NCBI GenBank assembly: GCA_944389895.1
Contig: CALXOA010000078.1
Span: 19,785 to 83,784, forward strand
Length of the DNA stretch: 64,000 nucleotides
Direction of reading: 5' to 3'
Source of the DNA: an uncultured Victivallis sp.
GTDB lineage: Bacteria > Verrucomicrobiota > Lentisphaeria > Victivallales > Victivallaceae
Shown: in pieces, positions 1-9,252 of the stretch
Layout: every line of letters starts with the position of its first letter
Position numbering within the stretch: the stretch's first letter is position 1
Position numbers and translations under genes: made by a program
The notes under the pieces: generated by a model
The model's input: only the letters and a program-made list of their open reading frames with translations
What the model was told of the DNA's origin: nothing
Databases searched by the model: none

Positions 1-187
1 ACTCCTCCTCGATCGTGATCTCCTCGCGATCGAGTACGCCGTCATTTTCAATCACGGCAAGAGCAAGTTCGGCGTCTCTCTGCATCGCAGCCTCGACCGC
101 CTGCCGGACGGCGGTTTCCGCCCCGGTGGCAAGCGTTCCGATCATCCGTTTCAGGCGGTTGATTTCCCGGGCAAGATGTTCTCTCAT
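1..187 (-). CDS. phoU: PhoU phosphate signalling protein (partial)
   Basis: The first 62 codons of a leftward gene; the rest lies outside the window. The start is an ATG at 187. The visible N-terminus (MREHLAREINRLKRMIG) and the following acidic, helical stretch match the first PhoU helical repeat. PhoU-family proteins link the Pst transporter to phosphate-responsive signalling and damp Pst activity when phosphate is plentiful. It follows pstB after about 100 bp in the same direction, the usual last position of a pst operon. The short visible length is the only reason for caution. Confidence 0.85.
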   Translation of the reverse strand, partial: MREHLAREINRLKRMIGTLATGAETAVRQAVEAAMQRDAELALAVIENDGVLDREEITIEEE

Positions 188-244
188 GATATATATCTTC
201 CTATCCGTTCATGATGAGTGATTTCAATTCAAGCAGCGAATCAG

Positions 245-278
245 AAACGACGGCATGTCCGTCATTTCTCCGTCGTTT
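245..278 (-). promoter_or_regulatory. Intercistronic inverted repeat between pstB and phoU
   Basis: Perfect 9-bp arms AAACGACGG (245-253) and CCGTCGTTT (270-278). A second, shorter pairing of GACGG with CCGTC at 259-263 would compete with the long stem. It lies in the pstB-phoU gap, so it could act in mRNA processing or attenuation within the pst transcript. No U-tract follows it in the operon direction, so it is not a standard terminator for pstB. Confidence 0.45.
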
Positions 279-288
279 TTCCGCCGGA

Positions 289-1074
289 TCATCCGAAACG
301 ACCGGTGATGTACTCCTCGGTTTTTTTATGGGACGGATTGGTGAAGATCCGGTCGGTCGTATCGTATTCGATGATCTCTCCCTTATAGAAAAACGCCGTG
401 TAGTCGCTGATGCGGGACGCCTGCTGCATGTTGTGAGTGACGATCACCACGGTGAACTTCTCGCGCAATTCCAGAACCAGATCCTCGATCTTCAAAGTTG
501 CAACCGGATCGACGGCGCTGGTCGGTTCATCCATCAACAGAATTTCCGGCTCGGCGGCGATGGCGCGGGCGATGCAGAGCCGTTGCTGCTGACCGCCGGA
601 GAGGGCGAGACCGCTCTTCTTCAATTTATCCTTGACCTCATCCCAGAGGGAAGCGCCGCGGAGTGCGTTTTCGACCCGGTCGGCGATCTCCGAGCGCGAA
701 AGCTTGAAGTGGAGCCGCATCGGATAGGCGATGTTGTCGAATACCGACATCGGAAACGGAGTCGGTTTCTGAAAAATCATGCCGACCTTGCGGCGCAATT
801 CAAGCACATCCACGTCAGGAGAGAGAATATTCCGGCCGTCGATCAGCACCTCCCCCTCGGCACGCTGGCCGCGATAAAGTTCATAGATGCGGTTGTATAC
901 CCGCAGGTGGGTCGACTTGCCGCATCCGGAGGGGCCGATCACCGCGGTAATCCGGTTCGCCCGGATGTCGAGGCAGTTGTCGAACAGGGCCTGATGGCCG
1001 CCGGTATAGAAAAAGTTGAGGTTGCGAACCGAAATTTTGACCGGCGCATCCCCGGTCTTCGCTTCAGCGTTCAT
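289..1074 (-). CDS. pstB: Phosphate ABC transporter ATPase PstB
   Basis: Cytoplasmic ATPase of the high-affinity phosphate importer, 261 aa, the normal family length. Walker [10 protein letters not shown] is at residues 47-55, followed by a Q-loop ([11 protein letters not shown]), the ABC signature LSGGQQQR, Walker B ILLMDEP and the switch VTHN. The ATG at 1074 overlaps the end of pstA by 11 bp, so translation is probably coupled. Two usually well conserved spots differ a little: KSTHLR after Walker A and [11 protein letters not shown] after Walker B. Neither removes a catalytic residue, so the protein should work. Confidence 0.96.
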   Translation of the reverse strand: MNAEAKTGDAPVKISVRNLNFFYTGGHQALFDNCLDIRANRITAVIGPSGCGKSTHLRVYNRIYELYRGQRAEGEVLIDGRNILSPDVDVLELRRKVGMIFQKPTPFPMSVFDNIAYPMRLHFKLSRSEIADRVENALRGASLWDEVKDKLKKSGLALSGGQQQRLCIARAIAAEPEILLMDEPTSAVDPVATLKIEDLVLELREKFTVVIVTHNMQQASRISDYTAFFYKGEIIEYDTTDRIFTNPSHKKTEEYITGRFG

Positions 1075-1945
1075 GATGTTTCTCCTTGAAGATGATCCGG
1101 GTTGCGATGTTGAGCAGCAGAACCATCATCGTCACGATCAGCGCCGCGCCCCAGCCGGCGGCGTGCTGCTCCTCGAACGGCGAATTGGTCGAATATTCGG
1201 TGATCAATACCGGCAGATTGGCGGTCGGGCCGGTGAAATAGTTGCGAGGCCAGCCGTCACTCCAGAGCGCGGTGAAAAGCAGAGGAGCCGTCTCGCCGCT
1301 CACCCGGGCGATGGCAAGCAGGATCCCGGTTACCAAACCTCCCCGGGCGCTGCGACAGATGATCCGCACCGCCGCCCTGGCCCGGGTGGTTCCAAGGGCC
1401 AGGGCCGATTCGCGCAGGGAATCCGGTACCATCAGAAGCATATCCTCTGTGGTTCGCAATACGACCGGAAACATCAGAATCGCCAGGGCAATCGATCCGG
1501 CAAGTCCGGAGAAACCGCCGGTGGCCACCACCACCAGCGCGTAAACGAAAAGGCCTACCACGACGGAAGGCATTCCCATCATCACATTTGCCGAAAAGCG
1601 AATGGCATCGCCGAGCCGGGTCCCTTTCCCGAACTCAGCCAGATAGATGCCCCCGAGCAGTGCCGGCGGGATTCCCATCACCGCCGCGCCAAGCGTAATC
1701 AGAAGGGTACCGAGAAGGGCGTTGGCAATACCGGGATCCGGCGCGCCCCACGGTTTTGACGGTTCGGTCAGAAACGTCCAGTCGATCACCCGGGCTCCCC
1801 GGGAAACAACCGTCCAGAGGATCCAGATCATACTGGCGACCGCGACTGCCAGAGCAAGAAGAGACAGTATCCTGACAATCCGATCCACGAGTTTGCGCCG
1901 GAAAAGGCCGCGCCGTTTATCTGCCGCAATCGAAGTCATTCTCAT
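1064..1945 (-). CDS. pstA: Phosphate ABC transporter permease PstA
   Basis: Inner-membrane permease, 293 aa, with about six hydrophobic segments; the first is at roughly residues 27-47. The conserved cytoplasmic loop that docks the ATPase is visible as [13 protein letters not shown]. Its start overlaps the pstC stop by four bases (ATGA), typical of coupled translation. A GGGGGAG element is very close to the first ATG and better spaced for a second ATG two codons in (1939), so the start may shift by two residues. Partner of PstC and PstB. Confidence 0.94.
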   Translation of the reverse strand: MRMTSIAADKRRGLFRRKLVDRIVRILSLLALAVAVASMIWILWTVVSRGARVIDWTFLTEPSKPWGAPDPGIANALLGTLLITLGAAVMGIPPALLGGIYLAEFGKGTRLGDAIRFSANVMMGMPSVVVGLFVYALVVVATGGFSGLAGSIALAILMFPVVLRTTEDMLLMVPDSLRESALALGTTRARAAVRIICRSARGGLVTGILLAIARVSGETAPLLFTALWSDGWPRNYFTGPTANLPVLITEYSTNSPFEEQHAAGWGAALIVTMMVLLLNIATRIIFKEKHHER

Positions 1946-2877
1946 TTCTCCCCCCGGCCGGCGCCGGACATTTTCAGATAGTATTGCGCAAAGATCTGCA
2001 CCCCGAGCGACATCAGCAACAGAAGCAACCCGAGGGCGAAAAGGACCGCCCGCATGATTCCATCGGCCTCCGCGAAGTTGTTCGCGAGCGTCGCGGCGAT
2101 GGTGGTGCCGCTGGCGTAAAGCGACCCCGGCAGCTCGACCACGTTGCCGATTACGAAAAGGACCGCCATCGTCTCTCCGAGAGCCCGTCCCAACCCGATG
2201 AAAATGCCGCCGAGCAATCCGCGGATCCCGTAACGCATCACAATGTCCCGGGCGGTCTCCCAGCGGGTGCAGCCGATCCCGTACGCGGACTCCCGGAGCA
2301 TCCCCGGAGTCATTTTGAATACGTTGCGCATCACGGCCGACATGTAGGGCAGAATCATCAATGCCAGAATCAGTGAAGAGGTCAGCATGCCGAAACCGTT
2401 ACCGTCGGTTCCGAAGAAAACGACCTGTCCCAATCCGAGTGTTTCGGAGAGAAAGGGCTGCACATGGTCCTGCATCAAAGGCACCAGCACAAAAAGTCCC
2501 CACATGCCGTAAATCACGCTCGGAATTGCCGCGAGCAGATCAAGCGCCTGACTGAGTACCTCACCGATTCCGGCCGGAGCATCCACCAGGTAGAGCGCGG
2601 TCACGAAAGCCGGCGGAATTGCAAGCAGCAACGCAAGCGCTGTGGTCAGAAGAGTACCGACAATCGCCGGCAGAGCCCCATAGTGGTTGGAAACCGGGTC
2701 CCAGTCGGTACCGATGATGAATCCGGTTCCGAACTCCCGCCAGGCCGGCGCCGATCCCCAGCCGAGCTGAATCAGGAAAGCCGCCAGCACGGCCGGGATC
2801 AACAGCGCGCTGCCGATCGCAAGGTACCGGAACAACCGGTCGGTGCGGGCCGGCGACAGGGTCAATCTCTGTAACAT
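1942..2877 (-). CDS. pstC: Phosphate ABC transporter permease PstC
   Basis: Second permease of the phosphate importer, about 311 aa from the ATG at 2877, which has GGAGC about five bases upstream. A longer reading to 2931 exists but adds 18 residues with no family resemblance (MSASCPCSAVFF). Multiple membrane segments are present, and the loop ESAYGIGCTRWETARD is the EAA-like ATPase contact. The long periplasmic part before segment two is typical of PstC. It follows pstS after 58 bp. Confidence 0.93.
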   Translation of the reverse strand: MLQRLTLSPARTDRLFRYLAIGSALLIPAVLAAFLIQLGWGSAPAWREFGTGFIIGTDWDPVSNHYGALPAIVGTLLTTALALLLAIPPAFVTALYLVDAPAGIGEVLSQALDLLAAIPSVIYGMWGLFVLVPLMQDHVQPFLSETLGLGQVVFFGTDGNGFGMLTSSLILALMILPYMSAVMRNVFKMTPGMLRESAYGIGCTRWETARDIVMRYGIRGLLGGIFIGLGRALGETMAVLFVIGNVVELPGSLYASGTTIAATLANNFAEADGIMRAVLFALGLLLLLMSLGVQIFAQYYLKMSGAGRGEK

Positions 2878-2935
2878 TTCATGCTCCGAATCATGGAAGA
2901 AAACAGCCGAGCAAGGACACGACGCCGACACTCGA

Positions 2936-3976
2936 TCAATCGTTCACCGGACGACCGTCGACCCGGATCTGGTCTGCCCAGGCGGCCCGAACCAGTTCCA
3001 CGACGTTTTCCGCCAGCGGCACATAATTGAGTTTCGAAGCGGAAACCGCTCCGGCGGTGTAGCACCAGTCGAAGTAACGCAGCAGAGCTGCGGCCTTCGC
3101 GGCATCAGGCTGGTTGCGCTGCACCAGAATGTAGGTCAATCCGGTGATCGGCCAGCTTTCCTCACCGGGCTGGTCGGTCAGCACCATGTAGAACCCTGGG
3201 GCGTTTTTCCAGTCGGCATTGGCTCCGGAGGCGGCGAAGGCTTCCGCCGTCGGCGCAACAAACCGTCCCGCCCGATTTTTCAGAATCGCCATGGACAGCC
3301 TCGCTTCAACCGCGTAGGTGTATTCGGTGTAACCGATCGCGCCGTTGATCCTGGCGACGTTGTTGCAGACCCCCGGATTTTTCTGCCCGCCGATGCCGAC
3401 CGGCCAGTTGACCGCGGCCCCGGCACCGACCTTCTCCCGCCATTCGGGGGAGATTTTCGAGAGGTAGTTGGTGAAGATGAAGGTGGTACCCGAACTGTCG
3501 GAACGGCGGACCACCGAGATCTTCAGCCGCGGCAGTTTCAGCTCCGGATTCAATGCGGCGATCCGCGGATCGTTCCAGAAGGTGATTTTGCCGAGGAAGA
3601 TGTCGGCGAGGGTCTGCTGGTCGAGCCGGAGGGTGTTCGGCTTCACGCCGCGGATATTGGTTATCACGACCACGCCGCCGGTCAGCATCGGAAACTGACA
3701 GAGACCGGCGGCATCGAGTTCTTCCCGGGTCAGCGGATTGTCGGTTCCGCCGAAATCAATTGTTTTGTCCTTGATCTGATTGATGCCGGCGCCGGAACCG
3801 GAACTCTGGTAATTGACTTCGATTTCCCCATCGGTACTCCGGCTGAAGTTGTAGGTCCAGACGCGGTAGACGGGCGCGGGAAACGAGGCGCCGGCACCAT
3901 TGAGCGAAAGATCGGCGGCGATGGATCCGGCGAGCGGCAACACGGCCGCAAGTGCGATTTTCTGCAGCAGTTTCAT
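2936..3976 (-). CDS. pstS: Phosphate-binding protein PstS
   Basis: Periplasmic phosphate receptor, 346 aa, with a signal peptide (residues 1 to about 21, positive start, hydrophobic core, ending SIAA). Phosphate-binding regions are visible: GAGASFPAPVY near the N-terminus, YQSSGSGAGINQI, and RRSDSSGTTFIFTNYL. The ATG at 3976 has CAGGAG upstream. As the first gene of pstSCAB-phoU it should follow the operon promoter in the 137-bp gap to the next gene. No clear Pho box was found there, but this lineage's Pho box may differ. Confidence 0.95.
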   Translation of the reverse strand: MKLLQKIALAAVLPLAGSIAADLSLNGAGASFPAPVYRVWTYNFSRSTDGEIEVNYQSSGSGAGINQIKDKTIDFGGTDNPLTREELDAAGLCQFPMLTGGVVVITNIRGVKPNTLRLDQQTLADIFLGKITFWNDPRIAALNPELKLPRLKISVVRRSDSSGTTFIFTNYLSKISPEWREKVGAGAAVNWPVGIGGQKNPGVCNNVARINGAIGYTEYTYAVEARLSMAILKNRAGRFVAPTAEAFAASGANADWKNAPGFYMVLTDQPGEESWPITGLTYILVQRNQPDAAKAAALLRYFDWCYTAGAVSASKLNYVPLAENVVELVRAAWADQIRVDGRPVND

Positions 3977-4113
3977 GGTTTTACGGACTCCTGATTTGGT
4001 TTGCCCGGCGGTATATGAGATTCCTTTCCGGGGGTTCGGCAGATAAGATACGTCCCGATTGTTAGAGTCCGGTTAAGGCCGTGTGAGAGTCGGATGAATC
4101 TTGTCCGCGCCGG

Positions 4114-4941
4114 TCAGCGCTCGCGAAACCGGGTCGGACTGACACCGATGCTGCGTCGGATCACCCGGCAGAAGTAGCTGGTGTCGGAGAATCCGGAACG
4201 GCTCGCAACCTCCGCCAGCGGCAGAAATGTCTGCTGCAACAGAGTCAGTGCGTGCTGAATCCGCAGTTTCGACAGGTACTCCGAAGGGGCTAGACACATT
4301 TTCGCCTTGAAGATCCTGCGCAACGTCGAACGATCCAATCCCAGCTCCTCGGCGAGGTGGTTCACATTGAGGTCAGGATCGGAGAATCGTTCCCGGCAGA
4401 TACGGATCGCCGCCCCGATGATACGCCCTTCGCGGGTGGAATCGTCATTGCGCCCTCCGGCCCGCGCCAGAAGCGAAGCGATCACCGCAACCATCTGCCG
4501 CCAGCCGTAGGGACTCATCTCAAGCATCAGTGTTTCCAGCTCGGAAAACAGATCATGCGGACAGGGACCGGCGTGAAACCCGGTCCGCGGGTAACGGTAG
4601 CTTTCGAAGAACGGCTGCGCACCCTCGCCGTCAAACACCACCCAGCGATATTCCCACGGAGCGGAAACCACCCGATGAAGATGCGGCTCGAGCGGAAGGT
4701 GGACAATTACATCATCCGCCCCGAACAATACGGGCCTGCCGTCTATCAGAAACTCGCCGCTTCCGGCGATTCCCCAGAAAAGCTGAACAAAGTTCTTCTC
4801 CCCGGCCGGTATTGTTTCACTCCAGCCATCCGGCAGGGTGAAATGACCGATCGAACGGGGATAAAACGGCAGGGGAATATTCGGCAGCGTATTCGGATCA
4901 GGACGATGTACCACCCGGGTTTCGGCATACGACCGGACCAT
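4114..4941 (-). CDS. AraC-family transcriptional regulator
   Basis: DNA-binding regulator of about 275 aa. The N-terminal ~150 residues look like a cupin-type sugar-sensing domain (GEFLIDGRPVLFGADDVIVHLP). The C-terminal ~100 residues hold two helix-turn-helix units, with LNVNHLAEELGLDRSTLRRIFK as the first and LAEVASRSGFSDTSYFCRVIRR as the second. The ATG at 4941 has GGAG five bases upstream; a GTG two codons earlier is the alternative. It is divergent from the GH4 glycosidase gene across a 130-bp gap and is the natural candidate to control it. Confidence 0.9.
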   Translation of the reverse strand: MVRSYAETRVVHRPDPNTLPNIPLPFYPRSIGHFTLPDGWSETIPAGEKNFVQLFWGIAGSGEFLIDGRPVLFGADDVIVHLPLEPHLHRVVSAPWEYRWVVFDGEGAQPFFESYRYPRTGFHAGPCPHDLFSELETLMLEMSPYGWRQMVAVIASLLARAGGRNDDSTREGRIIGAAIRICRERFSDPDLNVNHLAEELGLDRSTLRRIFKAKMCLAPSEYLSKLRIQHALTLLQQTFLPLAEVASRSGFSDTSYFCRVIRRSIGVSPTRFRER

Positions 4942-4988
4942 TTCCACTCCATTGCCCCCAAAATGCTATTATTGAATCAAAAATACGA

Positions 4989-5018
4989 TTGCAGTTCCGT
5001 TCTCCCGCATGATATAGT
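4989..5018 (+). promoter_or_regulatory. Putative promoter of the GH4 gene
   Basis: TTGCAG at 4989-4994 and TATAGT at 5013-5018, separated by 18 bp, about 54 bp before the GH4 start codon. Read by eye only. Confidence 0.45.
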
Positions 5019-5071
5019 ATAACAGCACACCGCAAAAATACAATTACTCCAAAGGAACGAGAGGACGGAAA

Positions 5072-6427
5072 ATGTCGAAAATCGCGATTATCGGCGCCGG
5101 CGGCGTCATCTTCTCCCAGAACTTCATGAGGGACATTCTGCTCGATGAGGAGTTGCGCACCCGGGAGGTGATGCTGATGGACATCGATGCGGAACGGCTC
5201 GGGCACGCCGCCACCTTCGGACAATTGATTGCCGGGAAACTGAAGGTTGAAGCAAGATTCCGCACCACCACGGATCTGCATGAAGCGGTTCGCGGAGCGA
5301 AATATGTGATCACGATCTTCCGCTCCGGAACCATCCGCCATCAGGAGCTGGAATATGCAATCCCGATGAAGTACGGGGTCGATCAGGTGGTTTCAGACAC
5401 CCTCGGGCCGGGCGGGGTTTTTCGCGGATTGCGCACCTTGAAACATCTCTTTGAAGTGCTTGACGCGATGGAGGAGGAGTGTCCGGGCGCCTGGCTCTTC
5501 AATTACGTCAATCCGATGTCGATGAATACGATCGCGTTGTCGCGCCGGGCAAAGACCGTTCACGTGATCGGACTCTGTCACAGCGTTCAACACACCTCCC
5601 GCCAGATTGCCGAATGGCTTGAGATTCCCTATGAGAAGCTCCATTTTGTCGCGGCAGGGGTCAACCACCAGGCGTTTCTGCTGAAACTTGAGGCGGATGG
5701 GCGCGACCTCTATCCGGAGATGCGGAAACTTCTCGCCGTCCCCGAAATCTACCAACGGGAAAAGGTGCGGTTCGAAATCATGCGCCACTTCGGTTACTTT
5801 CCGACCGAAGGCAGCGGCCACGCTTCGGAGTACATTGCCTACATCCGCAAACGGCAGGATCTGATCGACCGATTCTGTTCCAACGACTTCCCGAAGATCG
5901 ATGCGGACGGCATCGACTGGGGGACGATGGGGTCCGGCGTCACCGGCGCGTCGGTTGAAATCTGCAGACGGCTTCAGCTCCGGAACGAACGTGACCTTCG
6001 AGAGTACCTGGCCGGAACCCGGGAGATCGAGATCAAGCCGAGTGCGGAGTACGGTGTCCAGCTGATCGCCGCGATGGAGAAAAACTACTGTTTCGCGGCT
6101 AATCTCAACGTGATGAATCACGGACTGATTCCGTCACTGCCGCCGGAGTGCTGCGTTGAAGTTCCCTGCCTCGTCAACGGTGCGGGTATCCTGCCGACCC
6201 GGATGGAACACTATCCGGAGCAGCTCGCAGCGCTCAACCGCGGCATGATCAACGTACAGCTGCTGGGCGCGCAGGGCGCACTCGACGGCGACCGCCGCGC
6301 AGTGTTTCACGCGATCGCCGCCGATCCGCTGACCGCCGCAAAACTCGGACTCGATGAGATCCAGGCAATGACGGACGAACTTTTCGAAGCGCTCCGCAGC
6401 GAGATCGATCCACGGTTTTTCCGCTGA
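5072..6427 (+). CDS. GH4 glycosidase, alpha-galactosidase (MelA) type
   Basis: NAD- and Mn-dependent glycosidase of family GH4, 451 aa, full length. The N-terminal Rossmann motif is IAIIGAGGVIF (residues 4-14). DTLGPGGVFRGLRT and NYVNPMSMNT are GH4 core motifs. GLCHSVQ (Cys169) and GVNHQAF (His199) supply the metal ligands. GLCHSVQ and the absence of an evident sugar-phosphate pocket favour the alpha-galactosidase/alpha-glucuronidase side of GH4 over phospho-glucosidases, but exact specificity is inference. The start has GAGAGGA upstream. No signal peptide, so it acts in the cytoplasm on imported oligosaccharides. Confidence 0.88.
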   Translation: MSKIAIIGAGGVIFSQNFMRDILLDEELRTREVMLMDIDAERLGHAATFGQLIAGKLKVEARFRTTTDLHEAVRGAKYVITIFRSGTIRHQELEYAIPMKYGVDQVVSDTLGPGGVFRGLRTLKHLFEVLDAMEEECPGAWLFNYVNPMSMNTIALSRRAKTVHVIGLCHSVQHTSRQIAEWLEIPYEKLHFVAAGVNHQAFLLKLEADGRDLYPEMRKLLAVPEIYQREKVRFEIMRHFGYFPTEGSGHASEYIAYIRKRQDLIDRFCSNDFPKIDADGIDWGTMGSGVTGASVEICRRLQLRNERDLREYLAGTREIEIKPSAEYGVQLIAAMEKNYCFAANLNVMNHGLIPSLPPECCVEVPCLVNGAGILPTRMEHYPEQLAALNRGMINVQLLGAQGALDGDRRAVFHAIAADPLTAAKLGLDEIQAMTDELFEALRSEIDPRFFR

Positions 6428-6443
6428 ACCGGCCTCCGGAATC

Positions 6444-7451
6444 TCAGAACCCGGGGAACCCGCATGATGCCAGATGGCACCGCAGCCGGGCGGCGGAAAC
6501 CGCGCCGCCGCTGGCGGTGGGAGAAAGTAAATTGAAATAGCTTGAAGCGCTGCCGAGAGCCAGCGTCTGCTCCAGGGGGAGACGGCGGCAGAGCCCGTAG
6601 AGCACTCCGGCGCCGAAGGCATCCCCGGCGCCGTTGGCACCGACGATTTCTCCGGGCGAAATCTCACAGGAGGGAACCGTCAGAAACAAGCCATCCCTCT
6701 GCAACGCGGCCGCCCCCTCCGGATAGTGGATCACGACAAGCTTCCGGACGCCGCACTCGAGAAGAGATTCCGCAGCCGGGCGCAGCGCCGCCTCGACCAG
6801 TCGACCGTCATCACTTCGGAGTTGCCGGCCGGAACAGGCGGACGCCTCGACTTCGTTGAGGAGCAGTACATCGACATGCGGCAGTGCGGCTTCCGCCGCG
6901 GCGCGAAATTTCTCCGGAGCTTCCGAAACGAAATCGACCACGGTCTCGTAACCTTTGCCGCGCATTGTATGGAGCAACCGGGCGGCCACGGTACCGAAAT
7001 CGGGGTCGGTGGCGTCGAGCCGGTCGAGCAGCAGCAGATAACCGAGGTAGAAGAAGCGGGCCGGAACTTCGATTCCCGCAAGATCGGCACAGGAGAGTTC
7101 GGCATTGACGCCTCGCCGGTGGAAGAAGGTTCGGCGGCCGCAACCGGACATCACATCGGTGTAGCTGGTGGAACCGCCGGCGGAACGAATCATTCCGGCG
7201 GCATCGATGCCGCGGCTCCGCAGCTCCCCAAGCAGGTAATCGCCCTCCTCATCGCAACCGACCCGGCCGGCGGCGTAAAGCGGCAGTTCGGGATCAATCG
7301 CGGCGAGATCAAAGAGGATGTTGCAGGGACCGCCGCCGCAGGAACGGGTTTCCGCAAGAATGTTGCAGAGATTCCCCTCTCCCGGCCAGCGATCGATCTC
7401 CTTGACCTTGTCGAGAATCCAGTTTCCGGCGGCAATCACCCCCTCACGCAT
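6444..7451 (-). CDS. PfkB-family sugar kinase
   Basis: Ribokinase/PfkB-type carbohydrate kinase, about 335 aa. The start at 7451 (MREGVIAAGN) overlaps the isomerase stop by 8 bp, which indicates coupled translation; longer readings lack homology. The family glycine motif near residue 40 (CGGGPCNI) and the C-terminal anion-hole/catalytic motif GANGAGDAFGAG are present. The catalytic Asp sits in the latter, although the usual D-T before GAGD reads A-N here. It probably phosphorylates the ketose made by the upstream isomerase; whether at O1, O5 or O6 cannot be told from sequence. Confidence 0.85.
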   Translation of the reverse strand: MREGVIAAGNWILDKVKEIDRWPGEGNLCNILAETRSCGGGPCNILFDLAAIDPELPLYAAGRVGCDEEGDYLLGELRSRGIDAAGMIRSAGGSTSYTDVMSGCGRRTFFHRRGVNAELSCADLAGIEVPARFFYLGYLLLLDRLDATDPDFGTVAARLLHTMRGKGYETVVDFVSEAPEKFRAAAEAALPHVDVLLLNEVEASACSGRQLRSDDGRLVEAALRPAAESLLECGVRKLVVIHYPEGAAALQRDGLFLTVPSCEISPGEIVGANGAGDAFGAGVLYGLCRRLPLEQTLALGSASSYFNLLSPTASGGAVSAARLRCHLASCGFPGF

Positions 7452-8145
7452 GGCGAACCTCCGCGAAATGCTGCCGGTATTCGGCGGCAAGCAGATGTTC
7501 CGGCTCTTCATCCTCCTCGACGGGATCGAAACGCGGGACTCCGTCGATGAAGCAGTTGTCCGTAGTGTCGTCATTCACCATTGAAACTTCTCCGACCAAT
7601 ACATTGCCGGAACCCGGCTCGCCGTAGAAACGGTGAGCGTGGATCGGCTCGAGAGCGACGCTGTCGCCCGGAGTGAGGATGATTCGGTCCCCCGGGGAGA
7701 GTTCGCGCCGCAAACCATTGACCGCGATCCGGAACTTCCCGGGAACAAGAACGTTGCGTTCCGGGTCGGCATGAAAGAGTTCAATGATCAGGTTACCGCC
7801 GCCGCGATTGATGATGTCTTCGCGCTTGTACCAGTGAAAATGACGGGGGGTGACCTGGTTTTCACGAACCATCATGATCTTTTCGGCGTAGGGTTTCGGG
7901 TAAAGGGTCGAACCGGGCAGGCCGTTGCGCAGCGTGAAAAGCAGCAGTCCGGTATGGAGGAAATCCTCCGAACCGAAAGCGGTTACATCCCATCCGAGCT
8001 GCAATTCGAAAATTTCGGCGGCATCGGCGACGACTTTCCGCCAGTCGGCGGGCGAAAAGAGTGCCCAGGGAGGCAGTTTGAAGTTCATCTGATCGAAAAA
8101 CTCAATTCCTTCACGGATGCGGCGGTTGATTTCAGAGCGTTTCAT
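7444..8145 (-). CDS. D-lyxose isomerase family protein
   Basis: Cupin-fold sugar isomerase of the D-lyxose ketol-isomerase family, about 233 aa from the ATG at 8145 (AAAGGA nine bases upstream). Diagnostic stretches are LYPKPYAEKIMMVRENQVTP, then HFHWYKREDIINRGGGN carrying two His and a Glu metal ligand, and PIHAHRFYG with a further His. Known members convert D-lyxose to D-xylulose and often D-mannose to D-fructose. It forms a two-gene unit with the PfkB kinase and is divergent from an AraC regulator. Confidence 0.85.
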   Translation of the reverse strand: MKRSEINRRIREGIEFFDQMNFKLPPWALFSPADWRKVVADAAEIFELQLGWDVTAFGSEDFLHTGLLLFTLRNGLPGSTLYPKPYAEKIMMVRENQVTPRHFHWYKREDIINRGGGNLIIELFHADPERNVLVPGKFRIAVNGLRRELSPGDRIILTPGDSVALEPIHAHRFYGEPGSGNVLVGEVSMVNDDTTDNCFIDGVPRFDPVEEDEEPEHLLAAEYRQHFAEVRHA

Positions 8146-8256
8146 CCCGGGCGTCCTTTCGCATTTGACCGGTTGCAATTATATTCAACGTATAGTATAC
8201 CGGAAAAAGATCCGGAAATCTCTTGTTTTTTTATCGACTGGTGATACTTTTTTAAT

Positions 8257-9126
8257 ATGAAATACCATTTTGAAAAAGTACTCGCTGCACCGGATGAATC
8301 GTTCCGGGCGGTGATCGAGGATGGCCCGGTTATCGATTGCGTGTTTCACGTCCACCCGGAGATTGAATTGACCTGGGTGGAATCGAGTTTCGGTTGTCGC
8401 TTCATCGGGGAGTCGATAGAGCCTTTTTTCGAAAATGACCTCGTGCTGATCGGCGGCATGGTGCCGCACCACTTCTTCAACCGTGCGGATGACGGTTCCG
8501 GACCACAGTGGAGCAGGTTGCGCGTGATGAAATTCCGCCGGGAGTTCTGCGGTACCGGTTTTCTGGAACTGCCGGAGACCGCGGGGATCCGGGCGCTGCT
8601 CGACGAGACTCCCGCCGGACTGGCATTTCCGCCGGAAACGGCAACCCGGGCGGCGGAATTGATTCGCCGCCTCTTCACACAGAAGGGCTTGGCGCGTCTG
8701 CTGACCTTTCTCGAACTGCTCGAACTGCTCGCGGCTTCACCACGCCGGAAACTCAATCCCGGTCCCGCGGTCGCGGAGGGACAGGAGCCGGATGCACGGC
8801 TCAACCGGATCCTCGGTTACATTCACCGCCGCCTCGAAAGCGGGCACGAGGTCACGCTCGGGGAAGCCGCCGCAACCGCGTGTCTGACCGCCCCGGCTTT
8901 CAGCAGTTACTTCCGGCGCGCAACCCGGAAACGGTTCATCGATTATGTAACGGAATTTAAATTGAACCGGGCGGCGCTGTTGCTGGTACGCAGCGACCGG
9001 GCGGTAGTTGACATTGCACTGGCATCCGGTTTCGGGAACCTCTCCAATTTCAACCGCCGTTTTCTCGCCAGCAAGGGGATGACTCCACGCGAATACCGCC
9101 GCCGCTTTCGGATCCCAGCACTCTGA
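8257..9126 (+). CDS. AraC-family transcriptional regulator
   Basis: 289 aa. The N-terminal cupin part includes FHVHPEIELTWVESSFG and LIGGMVPHHFF, typical of sugar-sensing AraC proteins. The C-terminal helix-turn-helix pair spans roughly residues 185-285, ending SGFGNLSNFNRRFLASKGMTPREYRRR. The gene is divergent from the isomerase/kinase pair (111-bp gap with TATAGTATAC at its centre) and precedes aldolase and araA on the same strand, so it may control both directions. No good Shine-Dalgarno is visible before the ATG. Confidence 0.9.
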   Translation: MKYHFEKVLAAPDESFRAVIEDGPVIDCVFHVHPEIELTWVESSFGCRFIGESIEPFFENDLVLIGGMVPHHFFNRADDGSGPQWSRLRVMKFRREFCGTGFLELPETAGIRALLDETPAGLAFPPETATRAAELIRRLFTQKGLARLLTFLELLELLAASPRRKLNPGPAVAEGQEPDARLNRILGYIHRRLESGHEVTLGEAAATACLTAPAFSSYFRRATRKRFIDYVTEFKLNRAALLLVRSDRAVVDIALASGFGNLSNFNRRFLASKGMTPREYRRRFRIPAL

Positions 9127-9252
9127 CCGCCCATTTTCTTAAAAAAGTACCGGTTCCGCTTAAAAAACAATGGGACGACTGTTTGAAGACGGAGTATGGT
9201 ATATGGTCGTAGACAAGGATTTTCTCTTCATAATCGAAAGGGGGGCTGTCGC

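Noticed and set aside
1942..2931. Longer pstC start at 2931
   Set aside because: The extra 18 residues have no family resemblance and the ATG at 2877 has a Shine-Dalgarno.
3977..4113. Pho box upstream of pstS
   Set aside because: No pair of CTGTCAT-like repeats with the right spacing was found in the gap.
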